Source: Ilyomonas sp964249755 (GTDB lineage Bacteria; Bacteroidota; Bacteroidia; Chitinophagales; Chitinophagaceae). From it: DNA of 64,000 nucleotides. How positions within the stretch are numbered: position 1 is the first letter of the stretch; every line of letters starts with the position of its first letter. Below the pieces are notes generated by a model that saw only the letters and a list, made by a program, of their open reading frames with translations, had not been told where the DNA came from and made no database searches. Shown piece by piece: positions 1 through 11,200 of this stretch. The position numbers and the translations under genes are program-made. The DNA lies in the NCBI GenBank assembly GCA_964249755.1, contig CAXUDB010000006.1, positions 16,849 to 80,848 on the forward strand. The letters are read 5' to 3'.

Positions 1-2077
1 AACTGATAGCCTGACTAATAGAGTTTTGGAACGAATCAGAATGTCCTAAATGCGGCAACTGGTTGTTAATCAGAACATCGGATAAAACAGGCCGCGCTTC
101 AATTGTGTTCGTTTTTATCTGATCCGGATAAAAATAGTTCAGTCCATTGATGCCTCCGAAATACAATCGTCCGTCAGCACCTTTATAAGAAGAGCCAACT
201 TTAAAACTGTTGCCTTGCAGCCCGTCATTCTTATCGTACTTTATTAGAGTCCCGGTGGTTGGATTTAGACATTCTAATCCGTTTCCGCCCACCCAAATGT
301 TTCCATTATTATCAATTTCCAGACTTTCCACATCATTACAAACTCCATAACTGGCACCATATGTTTTGATATGATAGGTATCGTTATTCAAATTCAATAA
401 CAGACGATTCAAGCCACCGCCCATTGTGCCTATCCAATAAGTACTGTCGTTTTGCTTACACACTGGATAGGTATAATTGGAGCTTAAAGAGTTGGGTTTG
501 GATGAAGCCTGATAGACATAAGCTTTAAGTATGTTTCCTTCAGCATCAACGATTACCCGCTTTAATCCGTGCGTGCTGGAGACAAAAAGCTGGGGTTTAT
601 TTTTATCAGGAAGAATAAAATAACCTTCGCCATAATATTTTACATGATATGTCTTTTGTTTATCCCTCCATATCACGCCAAACTTGTCCACATGGTTACC
701 AAACCACATATTACCATAATAATCTTTAGCTAAGGTTTCAATTACAAAATTTGGAAAATTATCGTAACCTGATGGTTTCCACAATTCTTTTCCTTCCCGT
801 TTTAATATATCGATTCCGGCGGTACTTCCTATCCACAAATTGCTATCAATATCAAATGCCAACGACGTAATCCCGTTACTCTTTAGTGTAACCGGTGCTG
901 TAATTGTATTATAATAAGTAAACTTTTGCGTCTTTGCATTGTAAAGATTTAAACCGTTGGCTTGGGTACCAATCCACAAGTTGTCGCCATCCTCCAAAAC
1001 CGACCGGATATGATTACCGCTTAGTGAATTTGAACTTTCCGGGTTGTGTTGTAAGGTATAAAACAGTTTTTCATTCAAATCACAATAATTTACACCTCCA
1101 CCGAACGTACATACCCATAAACATTGCGAACGGTCAACAAAAACTTTATTGATGGAATTTGAGTTTAAACTATGCAGAGAGCTTGTACTATTTACATCCT
1201 GAATAAAATTTAAGTTGCTATCTAACTTAAGTAAACCTGTACCTGTATTTACCCAATAGACTGACTTTTTATCTACAACAATGTTCCTGATCGTAATATT
1301 GTTCGCACTGACAAACTGTTTCTCAATAACCACCTTGTGATGAATGGGTGAATCCGTTGGTTCTGATTTCATTTTGCCAAGAAATATTTTGTTTCCGCTG
1401 GTTAGTAACAAATGATTTTGATCACTTAAATAAATTTTGGAAAGGTTTTCGTCTGGCAACCCCGCCACAATTACTTTTTCTATTTTTTGATTTTTATCCA
1501 GCCTCCAAAGTCCTTTATTGCTTGACAGATAAACTACGCCGTTCTGACCAGGCCACATATCCGAGAATTGTACAGCCGGTGGTATTGTCAGCTTTTGCTC
1601 CGTAATTCTATCTCCTTTAATGAAATAAAGCCTCATGCGGTTTCCTGTCATTGCATAGATTAAGTTTCCGGATGGCTTAAATAGCTTCGTAAACCATAGA
1701 TTGTCTCTATTGGCTGTATCTTTGAAATCAGTGTATTTTTCCAATACCGGATTAAAAGACTGCAAGCCATCTTCGGTTCCTAACCAGATGATACCGGTAC
1801 CATCGGGATAAACACAGGTAATGCGATTCCTGAATGCATTATTTACAGGAACGTCTGTATTGTAATATTTTTTTACCGAATTGCCATCGTATCTGTCAAG
1901 TCCAAAATAAGTAGCGATCCAAATATAGCCTTGCTCATCCTGAGCAATGTCGTTTGCATCCGTATGAGACAATCCTTCATCAACCGTTAGGTAATTAAAT
2001 TTATATGGATACGGCTGGCCTGAACCTATAGTTACGGCAATACAGCTAACAATCAACGAAAAAAGTATGGCTTTCAA
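1..2077 (-). CDS. Two-component regulator propeller sensor, N-terminal part (gene runs off the left edge)
   Basis: The reverse frame is open from the window edge for about 690 residues. It shows a hydrophobic N-terminal segment (LKAILFSLIVSCIAV) followed by repeated propeller blades: GYIWIATYFGLDRYDG, GIIWLGTEDGLQSF, LWVCTFGGGVNY, NLWIGTQANGLNLY, TYWIGTMGGGLNRL, NIWVGGNGLECL. These are the Reg_prop repeats of periplasmic sensor domains in Bacteroidota hybrid two-component systems and propeller-type histidine kinases; the kinase part would lie outside the window. There is no in-frame ATG between the upstream stop (near 2137) and the signal segment, so I placed the start at TTG 2077; this is uncertain. 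It is divergent from the SusC/SusD operon, the usual place for its regulator, so it probably senses a breakdown product of the same glycan. Confidence 0.85.
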   Translation of the reverse strand, partial: MKAILFSLIVSCIAVTIGSGQPYPYKFNYLTVDEGLSHTDANDIAQDEQGYIWIATYFGLDRYDGNSVKKYYNTDVPVNNAFRNRITCVYPDGTGIIWLGTEDGLQSFNPVLEKYTDFKDTANRDNLWFTKLFKPSGNLIYAMTGNRMRLYFIKGDRITEQKLTIPPAVQFSDMWPGQNGVVYLSSNKGLWRLDKNQKIEKVIVAGLPDENLSKIYLSDQNHLLLTSGNKIFLGKMKSEPTDSPIHHKVVIEKQFVSANNITIRNIVVDKKSVYWVNTGTGLLKLDSNLNFIQDVNSTSSLHSLNSNSINKVFVDRSQCLWVCTFGGGVNYCDLNEKLFYTLQHNPESSNSLSGNHIRSVLEDGDNLWIGTQANGLNLYNAKTQKFTYYNTITAPVTLKSNGITSLAFDIDSNLWIGSTAGIDILKREGKELWKPSGYDNFPNFVIETLAKDYYGNMWFGNHVDKFGVIWRDKQKTYHVKYYGEGYFILPDKNKPQLFVSSTHGLKRVIVDAEGNILKAYVYQASSKPNSLSSNYTYPVCKQNDSTYWIGTMGGGLNRLLLNLNNDTYHIKTYGASYGVCNDVESLEIDNNGNIWVGGNGLECLNPTTGTLIKYDKNDGLQGNSFKVGSSYKGADGRLYFGGINGLNYFYPDQIKTNTIEARPVLSDVLINNQLPHLGHSDSFQNSISQAIS

Positions 2078-2952
2078 GCAGTCCGGCTTTAACTCAAACA
2101 GAATTTCAAGAATACTGATGAGATGTGGTGATGTTTATAATAAATAAAAGTAGTAAAATTAGTAGAATTCATTCCTCCCTATATAGCCTCTCCTCGTTTT
2201 TTAATTTTAACCGTTATCAGAACCAAAACTTTATCTTTTTGCTCACTCTTTATCTATATTCAGGTCACCTGAAAAATACTGCTTATAATTATTTGCAATC
2301 AATCCGAAACTCAAATAAGTCATAAAAGAATTATCCTCCCTTTCTTACATTTTACTTCTCGTCTTACTAAACGGACAAAATGGCAATAAATAATACTGCT
2401 GCATCTAGTAATTGACTACAACAGTATACAAGAAGAGACAATTATTTCATCACAAGTCTCCTGACAGGCATAATCAAAGGCAGCTAAAATTTATACGTGA
2501 ACAATCGGGACTGTAAGTAAAATGTACAATAGGTCAAGAAAAAAGGATGATATAGTCTATTCGGGCAGCGGGTAAATGGGATTTTTGTGCAGTAAAAGTA
2601 TTTGATTTTATCACCTGCTTAATAAGAATTAATCAAGTCTTAAAAAGATAAGCTGCCCAAATGACTAAAGAATTAGTATCACTAACCTAAAAGCATGAGT
2701 ACTTATGAAACTAAACTGTAAGGGACCTTAAAACACAAGGTTTAAACCGGAATTAATTTGCCGTTGCAACACGTTTAAGTTGCACCTTCTTATTATCTAA
2801 CGTTCAACGTTGTACGCCGCCATGAAAGAGATATTGACAAAATTCTGCCACACATAGCGTGTTTTCAACTTTCAGTATGCCATTATTGTTCAAATACCAA
2901 AAGCTGCCTGAACAGGCAAGGTGATTCACTCTATCAAATAAAATTGCAAACC
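2078..2952. other. Long intergenic region between the propeller sensor and SusC
   Basis: About 875 AT-rich bases with no convincing gene. The short frames here have no recognisable protein features. It must hold the divergent promoters of the sensor and of the SusC operon. I see a short perfect dyad GGTTTAAACC at 2739-2748, but nothing that I can assign to a known regulator. Confidence 0.5.
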
Positions 2953-5900
2953 ATGATGAAGAATTTTATTCTACAAAGAATGAGGATTTCTGTTATCTTT
3001 TTTATGTTTTTTATCTCCGCCGTTTCTTCACTTTATGCTCAGTCAATCGCTGTAAAAGGAAGGGTTACAAATGAGAAATCCGAAGCGCTTCCTAATATTT
3101 CAATCCAAATTAAGGGTACGTCGTCTGGTACAACAACAGACGAAAACGGTAATTTCTTAATTAAAGTGCTGAACACTAATTCAGTACTTGTTTTTACTTC
3201 AATCGGTTATGAATCACAGGAAGTAATTGTAGGCAACCAGTCAACGATAAATGTTGCCCTGAAAACCGGTGATGCTACGCAATTAAATACTGTAATAGTG
3301 GTGGGCTATGGTACCCAAAGAAAAGCAACCGTAACCGGTGCTGTGGCACAGGTAAAAGGTGCTGAGCTGGAGAAGTCACCCGCCGTGAACCTGTCTAACT
3401 CATTAGCCGGCCGCTTGCCAGGGATATCGGCAGTTCAATCGACAGGTGAACCAGGATATGACGGATCAGCCATTCGTATTCGGGGCACAAATACGTTTGG
3501 GAATACTTCTGCATTAATTGTCGTTGATGGAATTCCCGACATAGCCGGAGGATTGGATCGTATAAATCCTGCCGATATCGAAAGTATGTCCATACTAAAA
3601 GATGCCTCGGCTGCCATCTATGGTTCACGGGCAGCCAATGGTGTTATTTTGATTACCACCAAACACGGGAAAACAGGCAAGCCGCAGCTATCTTACACAT
3701 TCAATCAGGGATGGGCGCAGCCAACACGCGTGCCTAAGATGGCTGATGCTACAGAATATGCAGCTATTAATAATGAAACGACAATTTACGACAACATTCC
3801 CCCGGCGGAATGGGCTGCAGCCTTAGATGCCTTCAACAAAACCGGTAGTTATACCACAACAGGCGGAGCAACGGTTAATGCTCCTTTTCAACCGGCAGAC
3901 GTCCAAAAATATGGCGATGGTACCGATCCCTGGGGGCATCCCAATACCGATTGGTTTAAAACCACTTTAAAAACATGGTCACCACAATCGAGACATACGC
4001 TTCAAATCAGTGGCGGAACGGATGCTATTAAGTATTTAGCTTCAGCTGGCTATCAAGACCAGGATGGTTACTACAAAAATTCAGCTACAGGCTACAAGCA
4101 ATATGATATGCGCCTGAATGTTGATGCCCGGATAAATAAATACATCAATACAGGCATCAATCTGCTGGCACGCGAGGAATACCGTTTCTTTCCAACGCAA
4201 TCTTCTAATTCTATCTTCAGAATGCTCATACGCGGCAAGCCAACTGATCCTGAAGTTTGGCCCAACGGATTGCCAGGTCCTGATATTGAAAATGGCCAAA
4301 ATCCAATTGTCGTTACTACCAGCCAAACCGGATATGACAGAGACAAAAGAGATTATTTCCAGGTGAATGGAAGAGTAGAATTTCTGATTCCGGGTGTAGA
4401 TGGTTTAAAGATATCGGGAACCGCAACGTTAGATAAAGAAGTAGAAACGCGGCGTCTTTGGCAAACTCCCTGGTCATTATATTTCTGGGATCATTCCACT
4501 TATGAAGCCGATGGTGTAACACCTGTATTGACAAAGAGCGTTCGTTCTACGTTCACTTCGCCCCAATTGCAACAATGGAACTATAATTATCAAAATATCC
4601 TGTTATCCGGCTTTGTAAATTACGACAAAAAAATTGGTGGACATACCATCAATCTGCTTGCAGCAGTAACGAAAGAAACAGATAAAGAAGACGATTTCAA
4701 TGCGTATCGAACTAACTTTATTTCATCCTCTCTCGATCAGTTGTTTGCAGGCGGCGCCAATGGTCAAACAGTAGGTGGTTCGGCTTATGAGCGCGCCCGG
4801 TTAAGTTATTTTGGTCGTGCAGCGTATAATTATAAAGAAAAATACCTCGCTGAATTTTTGTGGCGTTTTGATGGTTCTTATCTCTTTGCACAAAACAAAA
4901 GATGGGGTTTCTTTCCAGGTATTTTAGCAGGATGGAGAATTTCTGAAGAGAACTTCTTTAAAAACAACGTCAAATTCATTGACAATTTAAAATTGCGGGC
5001 TTCTTACGGACAAGAAGGTAATGACCAAGTTTATTACAATGGCAGTCTTCGTGAATATCAGTTTTTGGGATTATATGGCTTGGGAAATTATGTAATTAAT
5101 AATCAGGCTGCCACTACCTTATATGAAACGGTGGTTCCTAATCCTACCTTCACATGGGAAGTCGCTAATAATTCTAATGTAGGCTTAGAAGGTTCTATAT
5201 TGAAGGGTAAACTCAATTTTGAATTCGATTATTTTTATAACAAGCGTTCAAAAATTTTATACCCTCTTTCAGGCTCTGTTCCTGCCAGTTCTGGCATAGC
5301 CTCTCTTCTCCCTCCCGAAAATTTTGCTAAAGCAGAGAACAAGGGTTATGAATTCACTGTAGGATACAACGGTCACAACGGCGACTTTACTTACACGGTA
5401 AGTGTAAACGGAGGTTATGCAAAGAACAAGATTTTAGATTTTGATGAGGTGCCTGGTATTGCTGATTACCAAAAAGCTACCGGCAAACCATTTGGTACCA
5501 ATGGCTTCCCTGCTTTTCTCGTTTATCAATATGATGGTGTTTTTCAAGATCAGGCAGACATAGACAAAAACACAATCGATTACAGCGGTTTAACTCCATC
5601 ATTGAAGCCAGGCGACATGAAGTTTAAAGACATTGGTGGCAGGGATGTAAATGGTACCCCAACAAACACACCCGATGGTAAAATTAATGCTGATGACCAG
5701 GTTCGTTTAGACAAAACTGGAGAGCCCACTTTTACAGGCGGTGTCAACATTCATTTAGGATATAAAAGCTTTGATCTTTCTGTTTTATTTCAGGGAGCCA
5801 CCGGCGGCTTATTGCTATTCAGCGCCGGAGAGTCTGGTGATATTGGTAATTACCTGCAATATAGCTACGACCATCAGTGGACGGTTACCAATCCCAGCGC

Positions 5901-6201
5901 CACGGATCCACGCCTTGCCAATAGAAACAACACCTATTACACAGGTGGGGGTGCTTATAACAACACCTACTTTTTGCGGAACAGCGATTATCTGCGTTTA
6001 AAAAATATAGAACTGGGTTATAATCTTTCTGGCAGATTACTAAAAAGAACCGGTATCGGTAACTTGAGGATTTATGTAAATGCGTTCAACCTCGTTACCT
6101 GGGATAAAATGAAGATATGGGATCCTGAATCCACCAGCGGAGACGGACATTATTATCCCCAATCAAGAATTTTGAATACCGGCGTAAGAGTCACTTTTTA
6201 A
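2953..6201 (+). CDS. SusC/RagA-family TonB-linked outer-membrane transporter
   Basis: A TonB-dependent outer-membrane importer that takes up oligosaccharides with its SusD partner. About 1080 residues, the normal family size. Visible in order: signal peptide ending ...SSLYAQ; a carboxypeptidase-regulatory-like domain (about residues 33-110, VKGRVTNEKSEALPNISIQI); the plug domain with the family motif SMSILKDASAAIYGSRAANG (about residues 215-235); a long beta-barrel rich in aromatic alternations; and a C-terminal NTGVRVTF strand. The frame can be opened at TTG 2944, but ATG 2953 (or the adjacent ATG 2956) gives a normal signal peptide and is preferred. It lies 4 bases upstream of susD, as in a single transcript. 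Confidence 0.96.
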   Translation: MMKNFILQRMRISVIFFMFFISAVSSLYAQSIAVKGRVTNEKSEALPNISIQIKGTSSGTTTDENGNFLIKVLNTNSVLVFTSIGYESQEVIVGNQSTINVALKTGDATQLNTVIVVGYGTQRKATVTGAVAQVKGAELEKSPAVNLSNSLAGRLPGISAVQSTGEPGYDGSAIRIRGTNTFGNTSALIVVDGIPDIAGGLDRINPADIESMSILKDASAAIYGSRAANGVILITTKHGKTGKPQLSYTFNQGWAQPTRVPKMADATEYAAINNETTIYDNIPPAEWAAALDAFNKTGSYTTTGGATVNAPFQPADVQKYGDGTDPWGHPNTDWFKTTLKTWSPQSRHTLQISGGTDAIKYLASAGYQDQDGYYKNSATGYKQYDMRLNVDARINKYINTGINLLAREEYRFFPTQSSNSIFRMLIRGKPTDPEVWPNGLPGPDIENGQNPIVVTTSQTGYDRDKRDYFQVNGRVEFLIPGVDGLKISGTATLDKEVETRRLWQTPWSLYFWDHSTYEADGVTPVLTKSVRSTFTSPQLQQWNYNYQNILLSGFVNYDKKIGGHTINLLAAVTKETDKEDDFNAYRTNFISSSLDQLFAGGANGQTVGGSAYERARLSYFGRAAYNYKEKYLAEFLWRFDGSYLFAQNKRWGFFPGILAGWRISEENFFKNNVKFIDNLKLRASYGQEGNDQVYYNGSLREYQFLGLYGLGNYVINNQAATTLYETVVPNPTFTWEVANNSNVGLEGSILKGKLNFEFDYFYNKRSKILYPLSGSVPASSGIASLLPPENFAKAENKGYEFTVGYNGHNGDFTYTVSVNGGYAKNKILDFDEVPGIADYQKATGKPFGTNGFPAFLVYQYDGVFQDQADIDKNTIDYSGLTPSLKPGDMKFKDIGGRDVNGTPTNTPDGKINADDQVRLDKTGEPTFTGGVNIHLGYKSFDLSVLFQGATGGLLLFSAGESGDIGNYLQYSYDHQWTVTNPSATDPRLANRNNTYYTGGGAYNNTYFLRNSDYLRLKNIELGYNLSGRLLKRTGIGNLRIYVNAFNLVTWDKMKIWDPESTSGDGHYYPQSRILNTGVRVTF

Positions 6202-6205
6202 ACTT

Positions 6206-8122
6206 ATGAACATGAATAATAAAACAGGATATTTTCTTCTCGGGTTTACCGGCTTGGTACTTGGGCTTGCGGCTTGTAAAAAAGATTTTTTAAATACTCA
6301 GTCGCTGAATACTGTATCGTCAGACGCAACTTGGTCGGATGGTGGTCTTGCACAAGCATTTGTAACCAATATTTATAATGGTCTTGGTAATGGAGGTTTT
6401 GATGAACAACAACTTTCGTCCCTGTCAGATGAGGCTGTGTTTACCCATCCCGGTCGCGGCATCAATACGATTAATGAAGGTACTCTAAATCCATCCAATT
6501 TAGGATGGGTAAGCGGAACTTACGAGTGGGGTTCTATGTACAACAGAATCAGAACTACCAACCTTTCGTTAGAACAACTGAAAACAGCCACCTTTAGTGA
6601 CTCATCATTAAACAACAGGCTGCAGGGCGAAGCGCATTTTTTAAGAGCTTATTATTACCATCAGTTAGTACGGTATTATGGAGCTGTACCCATTATATCG
6701 CATACCTATGGCTTGGGCGAAGATTATTCAGCAGCAAGAAACACGTTTGAAGAATGTGTAAATTTTATTGTTGGCGATTGCGATTCGGCAATCATGCTGC
6801 TGTCTGGCAGAACGATGGATAAAGGCCGCGCCTCTGCCATAGCGGCTATGGCATTAAAATCCCGAATTTTGTTGTATGCAGCCAGTGATCTGCACGACAT
6901 ACCAACGGCCAAGGCCAAATCCAGCTTAATTGCCTCTTATTCAAACCCAGAACTGTTAGGGTATGTAAGCGGTGACCGCACCGCCCGGTGGCAAGCCGCA
7001 AAAGATGCCGCCAAAGCGGTATTAGATGCTGGCAGCGGATATAAGTTAGATCTTTCTTCTCCTGCCTCAGCTGCTGATGCGCAAACGAACTATGTCTCTA
7101 TCGCTATGGGCGGCGGAAGCAACGCGCCTGGTATCGACAAAGCAGCTTCCGTTGAATTGCTTTTCGAACGTGATTTTTCACCTCAGTTATATACCGGGGG
7201 CCCAGGGGGTGATGGTACTTCTGTGGGGTTAGATAATGGACCAAATGGCTATCATAACTGGGCAGGTAACGCACCTATACAGGAGTTGGTTGATGATTAT
7301 GAAATGATGGATGGAACTAAGTTTGACTGGAATAATGCCGCTGAAGCTCAGTCCCCTTATAAAGACAGAGATCCGCGTCTGTATGCGAGTATCTTGCATG
7401 ATGCAGCTCCCTGGAAACCACGCAGTAAAATCACCAGCAATCCCGATCCTGCAAACCAAATTCAAACGGGGCAATACCAGATGACGCAAGGTGGCAATTT
7501 TGTTGCAGGCTTAGACACGAGGCAAAGCGTGGTTGAAAACTGGAATGGAAGCTGGACAGGATATTATATGCGTAAATTTATTGACCCCGATCCTGCTCTT
7601 GTTGATAATAATACAAGACAATTTATTCCCTGGCCATTTTTCCGGTATACAGAAGCTGTGTTGAACTATGTAGAAGCTTGTATTGAATTAGGGCAGGAAG
7701 GCGAAGCTATCGCTTGGTTGAATAAAATTCGTTTCCGGTCTGGTATGCCAGCTATTACCGCCTCGGGTAATGCTCTCAAAGATGAGTATAGAAATGAAAG
7801 AAGAGTTGAACTGGCTTATGAGGAGCAACGTTATCACGATGCCCGGCGATGGATGATTGCAGCAACAACCTTAGGGCGCCCTCTTGTATTTATGAGTGTT
7901 ACCGGTACGCTTAAGCCCGGAGCTACAGCACCTGTTCCGTACAGGCATGATGAGTCTGTTTACACTTATACTTATAAGCCTTTTACAGACAATTCGCTAG
8001 AAGTTCGTACCTGGCTGGATAAGATGTATTTCAGGCCCATTAGTAGAGATGAGGTTAATAAAAATGTAGATGCAACTACTAAAACAACTAAACTCATTCA
8101 GAATCCTGGTTACGATCAGTAA
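6206..8122 (+). CDS. SusD/RagB-family surface glycan-binding lipoprotein
   Basis: Outer-leaflet lipoprotein that binds glycan and caps the SusC barrel. Signal with lipobox: GFTGLVLGLAAC at about residues 13-24, so Cys after the Ala-Ala is lipidated. Family landmarks are HFLRAYYYHQLVRYYG (about residues 144-160, TPR region), WPFFRYTEAVLNYVEACIEL and the C-terminal NERRVELAYEEQRYHDARRW. Length 638 residues is slightly above the common 500-600. It follows SusC with a 4-base gap and is followed by a strong palindromic hairpin, so susC-susD may form the main transcript with reduced read-through into the next genes. Confidence 0.96.
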   Translation: MNMNNKTGYFLLGFTGLVLGLAACKKDFLNTQSLNTVSSDATWSDGGLAQAFVTNIYNGLGNGGFDEQQLSSLSDEAVFTHPGRGINTINEGTLNPSNLGWVSGTYEWGSMYNRIRTTNLSLEQLKTATFSDSSLNNRLQGEAHFLRAYYYHQLVRYYGAVPIISHTYGLGEDYSAARNTFEECVNFIVGDCDSAIMLLSGRTMDKGRASAIAAMALKSRILLYAASDLHDIPTAKAKSSLIASYSNPELLGYVSGDRTARWQAAKDAAKAVLDAGSGYKLDLSSPASAADAQTNYVSIAMGGGSNAPGIDKAASVELLFERDFSPQLYTGGPGGDGTSVGLDNGPNGYHNWAGNAPIQELVDDYEMMDGTKFDWNNAAEAQSPYKDRDPRLYASILHDAAPWKPRSKITSNPDPANQIQTGQYQMTQGGNFVAGLDTRQSVVENWNGSWTGYYMRKFIDPDPALVDNNTRQFIPWPFFRYTEAVLNYVEACIELGQEGEAIAWLNKIRFRSGMPAITASGNALKDEYRNERRVELAYEEQRYHDARRWMIAATTLGRPLVFMSVTGTLKPGATAPVPYRHDESVYTYTYKPFTDNSLEVRTWLDKMYFRPISRDEVNKNVDATTKTTKLIQNPGYDQ

Positions 8123-8152
8123 CTATTGTTATCTTCTACATGGAGTTTTGTT

Positions 8153-8190
8153 TTAAAATCAATGCCGGTGATCACCGGCATTGATTTTAA
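8153..8190. terminator. 38-bp perfect palindrome after susD (likely bidirectional terminator)
   Basis: The 38 bases are exactly self-complementary around the centre TGATCA, with the GC-rich part CCGGTGATCACCGG inside and A/T-rich ends (TTAAAATCAATG ... CATTGATTTTAA). A hairpin with a GC stem flanked by A and T tracts is a Rho-independent terminator. It lies 30 bases after the SusD stop and overlaps the only upstream ATG of the next frame. Confidence 0.8.
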
Positions 8191-8221
8191 GTTTATATAT
8201 CTTTCCCATCAAATTTTTCGC

Positions 8222-11200
8222 TTGCAACGCTATATTCAATTATCGCCAGGTTTGCTGCTGTCACTATTATTAATCAATCTTATCTCCGGATGTTCTTCAA
8301 ACGAAACTAAAAGTTCATCAAAAAAGGAGGACCCAATATTTCAATTATTAACAACGGAACAAACCGGCGTAAACTTCAACAATGAAATAAAGGAGAGTCT
8401 GAACATGAATGTTCTCATGTACGAGTATTTCTATAATGGAGGTGGAGTAGCTGTTGGGGATGTAAACGGCGACGGCTTACAAGACATTTATTTTTCAGGT
8501 AATGCTGTTGACAATAAGCTGTACCTGAACAAAGGCAACATGAAGTTTGAAGACATCACCGATGCGGCTGATGTTGCCGGCAGACCCGGCCCCTGGAAAA
8601 CAGGCGTAACGATGGCAGACGTAAACGGCGATGGTTTGCTGGATATTTATGTTTGTTACTCTGGTAAACTACCGCCAGCCAAAAGAGTAAACCAGTTATT
8701 CATCAATCAGGGTAATGATAAACAAGGCATTCCTTCTTTCAGGGAAGAAGCTGAGGGATATGGTCTGGCAGATTCTTCTTTCAGCACACAATCTTATTTT
8801 TTTGATTATGACCGAGACGGCGATCTGGACATGTTGCTCCTGAATCACAATCCTAACTCATTGCCCGTATTGGATTCTGCTAGCACAGCCGATGAGCTGA
8901 AACAAATTGATCCGTATGTAGGTATTAAGCTTTACAGAAACGACAACAATGTGTTCAAAAATGCGACATCAACATCGGGTATCAGCAGTTCTTCACTAAC
9001 GTATGGATTGAGTGCAGGCATTGCTGATCTGAATAATGATGGCTGGCCCGATATGTATATCTGCGACGATTATACTGTACCTGATTATTTATACATCAAT
9101 AACAAAAACGGAACATTTACTGATGTTAAAAAAACGGCGTTAGGTCATACTACGCATTTTGGGATGGGCAATGATGTAGCTGATATAAACAACGATGGGC
9201 TGCCCGATATTCTCTCTTTAGATATGTTGCCCGAAGACAATCACCGCCAAAAAATGCTGATGGCACCTGACAACTATGAGAAATACGATTTGATGCTGAG
9301 CAGTGGCTTCTATTACCAATATATGCGCAACATGCTGCAGGTAAATAATGGCAACGGCACGTTCAGCGAAGTAGGACAATTGGCTGGTATCTCAAACACC
9401 GACTGGAGCTGGGCTGCTTTATTAGCCGATTATAACAATGATGGCTGGAAAGATCTGTTTGTTACCAACGGCTATACACGCGATTATACCAACATGGACT
9501 TTCTGAAATACATGAGTGATTATATCCAGAATAACAGCGGTGATATACGGCGGCAGAAAGTGCTTGATTTGGTGCAGAAAATGCCGTCCAGCGATGTGAA
9601 AAGTTATCTCTTTAAAAACAATGGCGACCTTACTTTCAGCAATGAAACTTCGAACTGGGGAATCACACAATCCTCCAACAGCAATGGTGCTGCTTATGCG
9701 GATTTAGATAATGACGGACGGCTCGATTTGATCGTCAACAACATCAATAAACCGGCTTTTATTTATCATAATATTTATACGAAAAAAAATGAAAATAACT
9801 ATCTGCAAATAAAATTGCAGGGCGCTGATAAGAATACGGAAGGCTTGGGCGCAAAAATATTTCTTTATACAAAAGGCAAAGAGCAATATGAAGAGCAAAT
9901 GCCTTCACGTGGCTTTCAATCTTCAGTGTCATCCATTCTTCATTTTGGTTTGGGAAGCGGTGAAACAATAGATTCACTGCGTATCATTTGGTTAAGCGGC
10001 AAAAAGCAGTTGTTACAACATATAAAAGCAAACCAGTTGTTGACGTTGCAAGAAAAAAACGCAACAATGTCTCAGCAGTATAAGTCGTCTGAAAAAACTT
10101 TATTTGCTGAAGTACCTGCTCCTGTTGCTTTTCAGCAGCCAGTCAACCATATCAATGATTTTAAGCGCCAGCCGTTACTGATAAACCCATTATCCTTTTC
10201 AGGACCTTGTATGGTGAAGGCTGATGTAAATGGCGATGGTTTGGAAGATGTATTTACAGGCGGCGAGCCGGGAACAGCAGGTGCTCTGTATATTCAGCAG
10301 AAGGGTGGAACGTTTGTAGCCAGCCAACAACCTGCATTTGAAGCCGACAAAATGAGTGATGATGGCGATGCAATTTTCTTTGATGCGAATGGTGATGGCT
10401 TTCCTGACTTGTATGTTGCCAGTGGCGGCTATCATAATTTTGAACCGGATGATGCGCTGCTGCAAGACCGCTTGTATCTCAACGATGGCAAGGGACATTT
10501 TACAAAGGCCACCGATGCGTTACCAAAAATGCTGACCAGTAAAAGTTGCGTGCGGGCTGCTGATATAAATGGCGATGGACATCCTGATCTATTCGTTGGC
10601 AGCCGCGTAATTCCGGGTCGCTATCCTGAAACACCGGAGAGCTTTTTACTCATCAACGACGGGAAAGGAAATTTTACAAATGAAATAAAAATAATAGCGC
10701 CTTCTCTGCAAAAGATGGGCATGATAACGGATGCATCCTGGGTTGATTTGAATGGTGATAAAAAACAGGATTTAATTGTAACAGGAGAATGGATGCCAGT
10801 TTCTGTTTTCATTACTGTGAATGGCAAACTTGAAAATAAAACCAAGAGTTATTTTGATAAACCGTGCAATGGTTGGTGGAATAAGCTCTTGGTAAAAGAC
10901 ATGAATGGCGATGGTAAACCAGAACTTATCATTGGCAACCTGGGATTGAATACACAATGTAAAGTGAGTGATAAAGAGCCGGCTGAACTCTATTACAAAG
11001 ACTTCGATGATAATGGTTCCATTGACCCCATACTTTGCTTTTATATTCAAGGCAAAAGTTATCCGTATGTAACCCGTGATGAGTTGTTGGACCAGATGAG
11101 CAACATGCGCACACGCTATACCAGCTATGCTGATTATGCCGACCAAACGCTAACAGATATTTTCAGCAAAGATGATCTGAAGGATGCCGGTCATTTAACG

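Noticed and set aside
8126..8221. N-terminal extension of the VCBS protein from TTG 8126 or ATG 8162
   Set aside because: It would translate the palindromic terminator and place 32 residues before the signal peptide.
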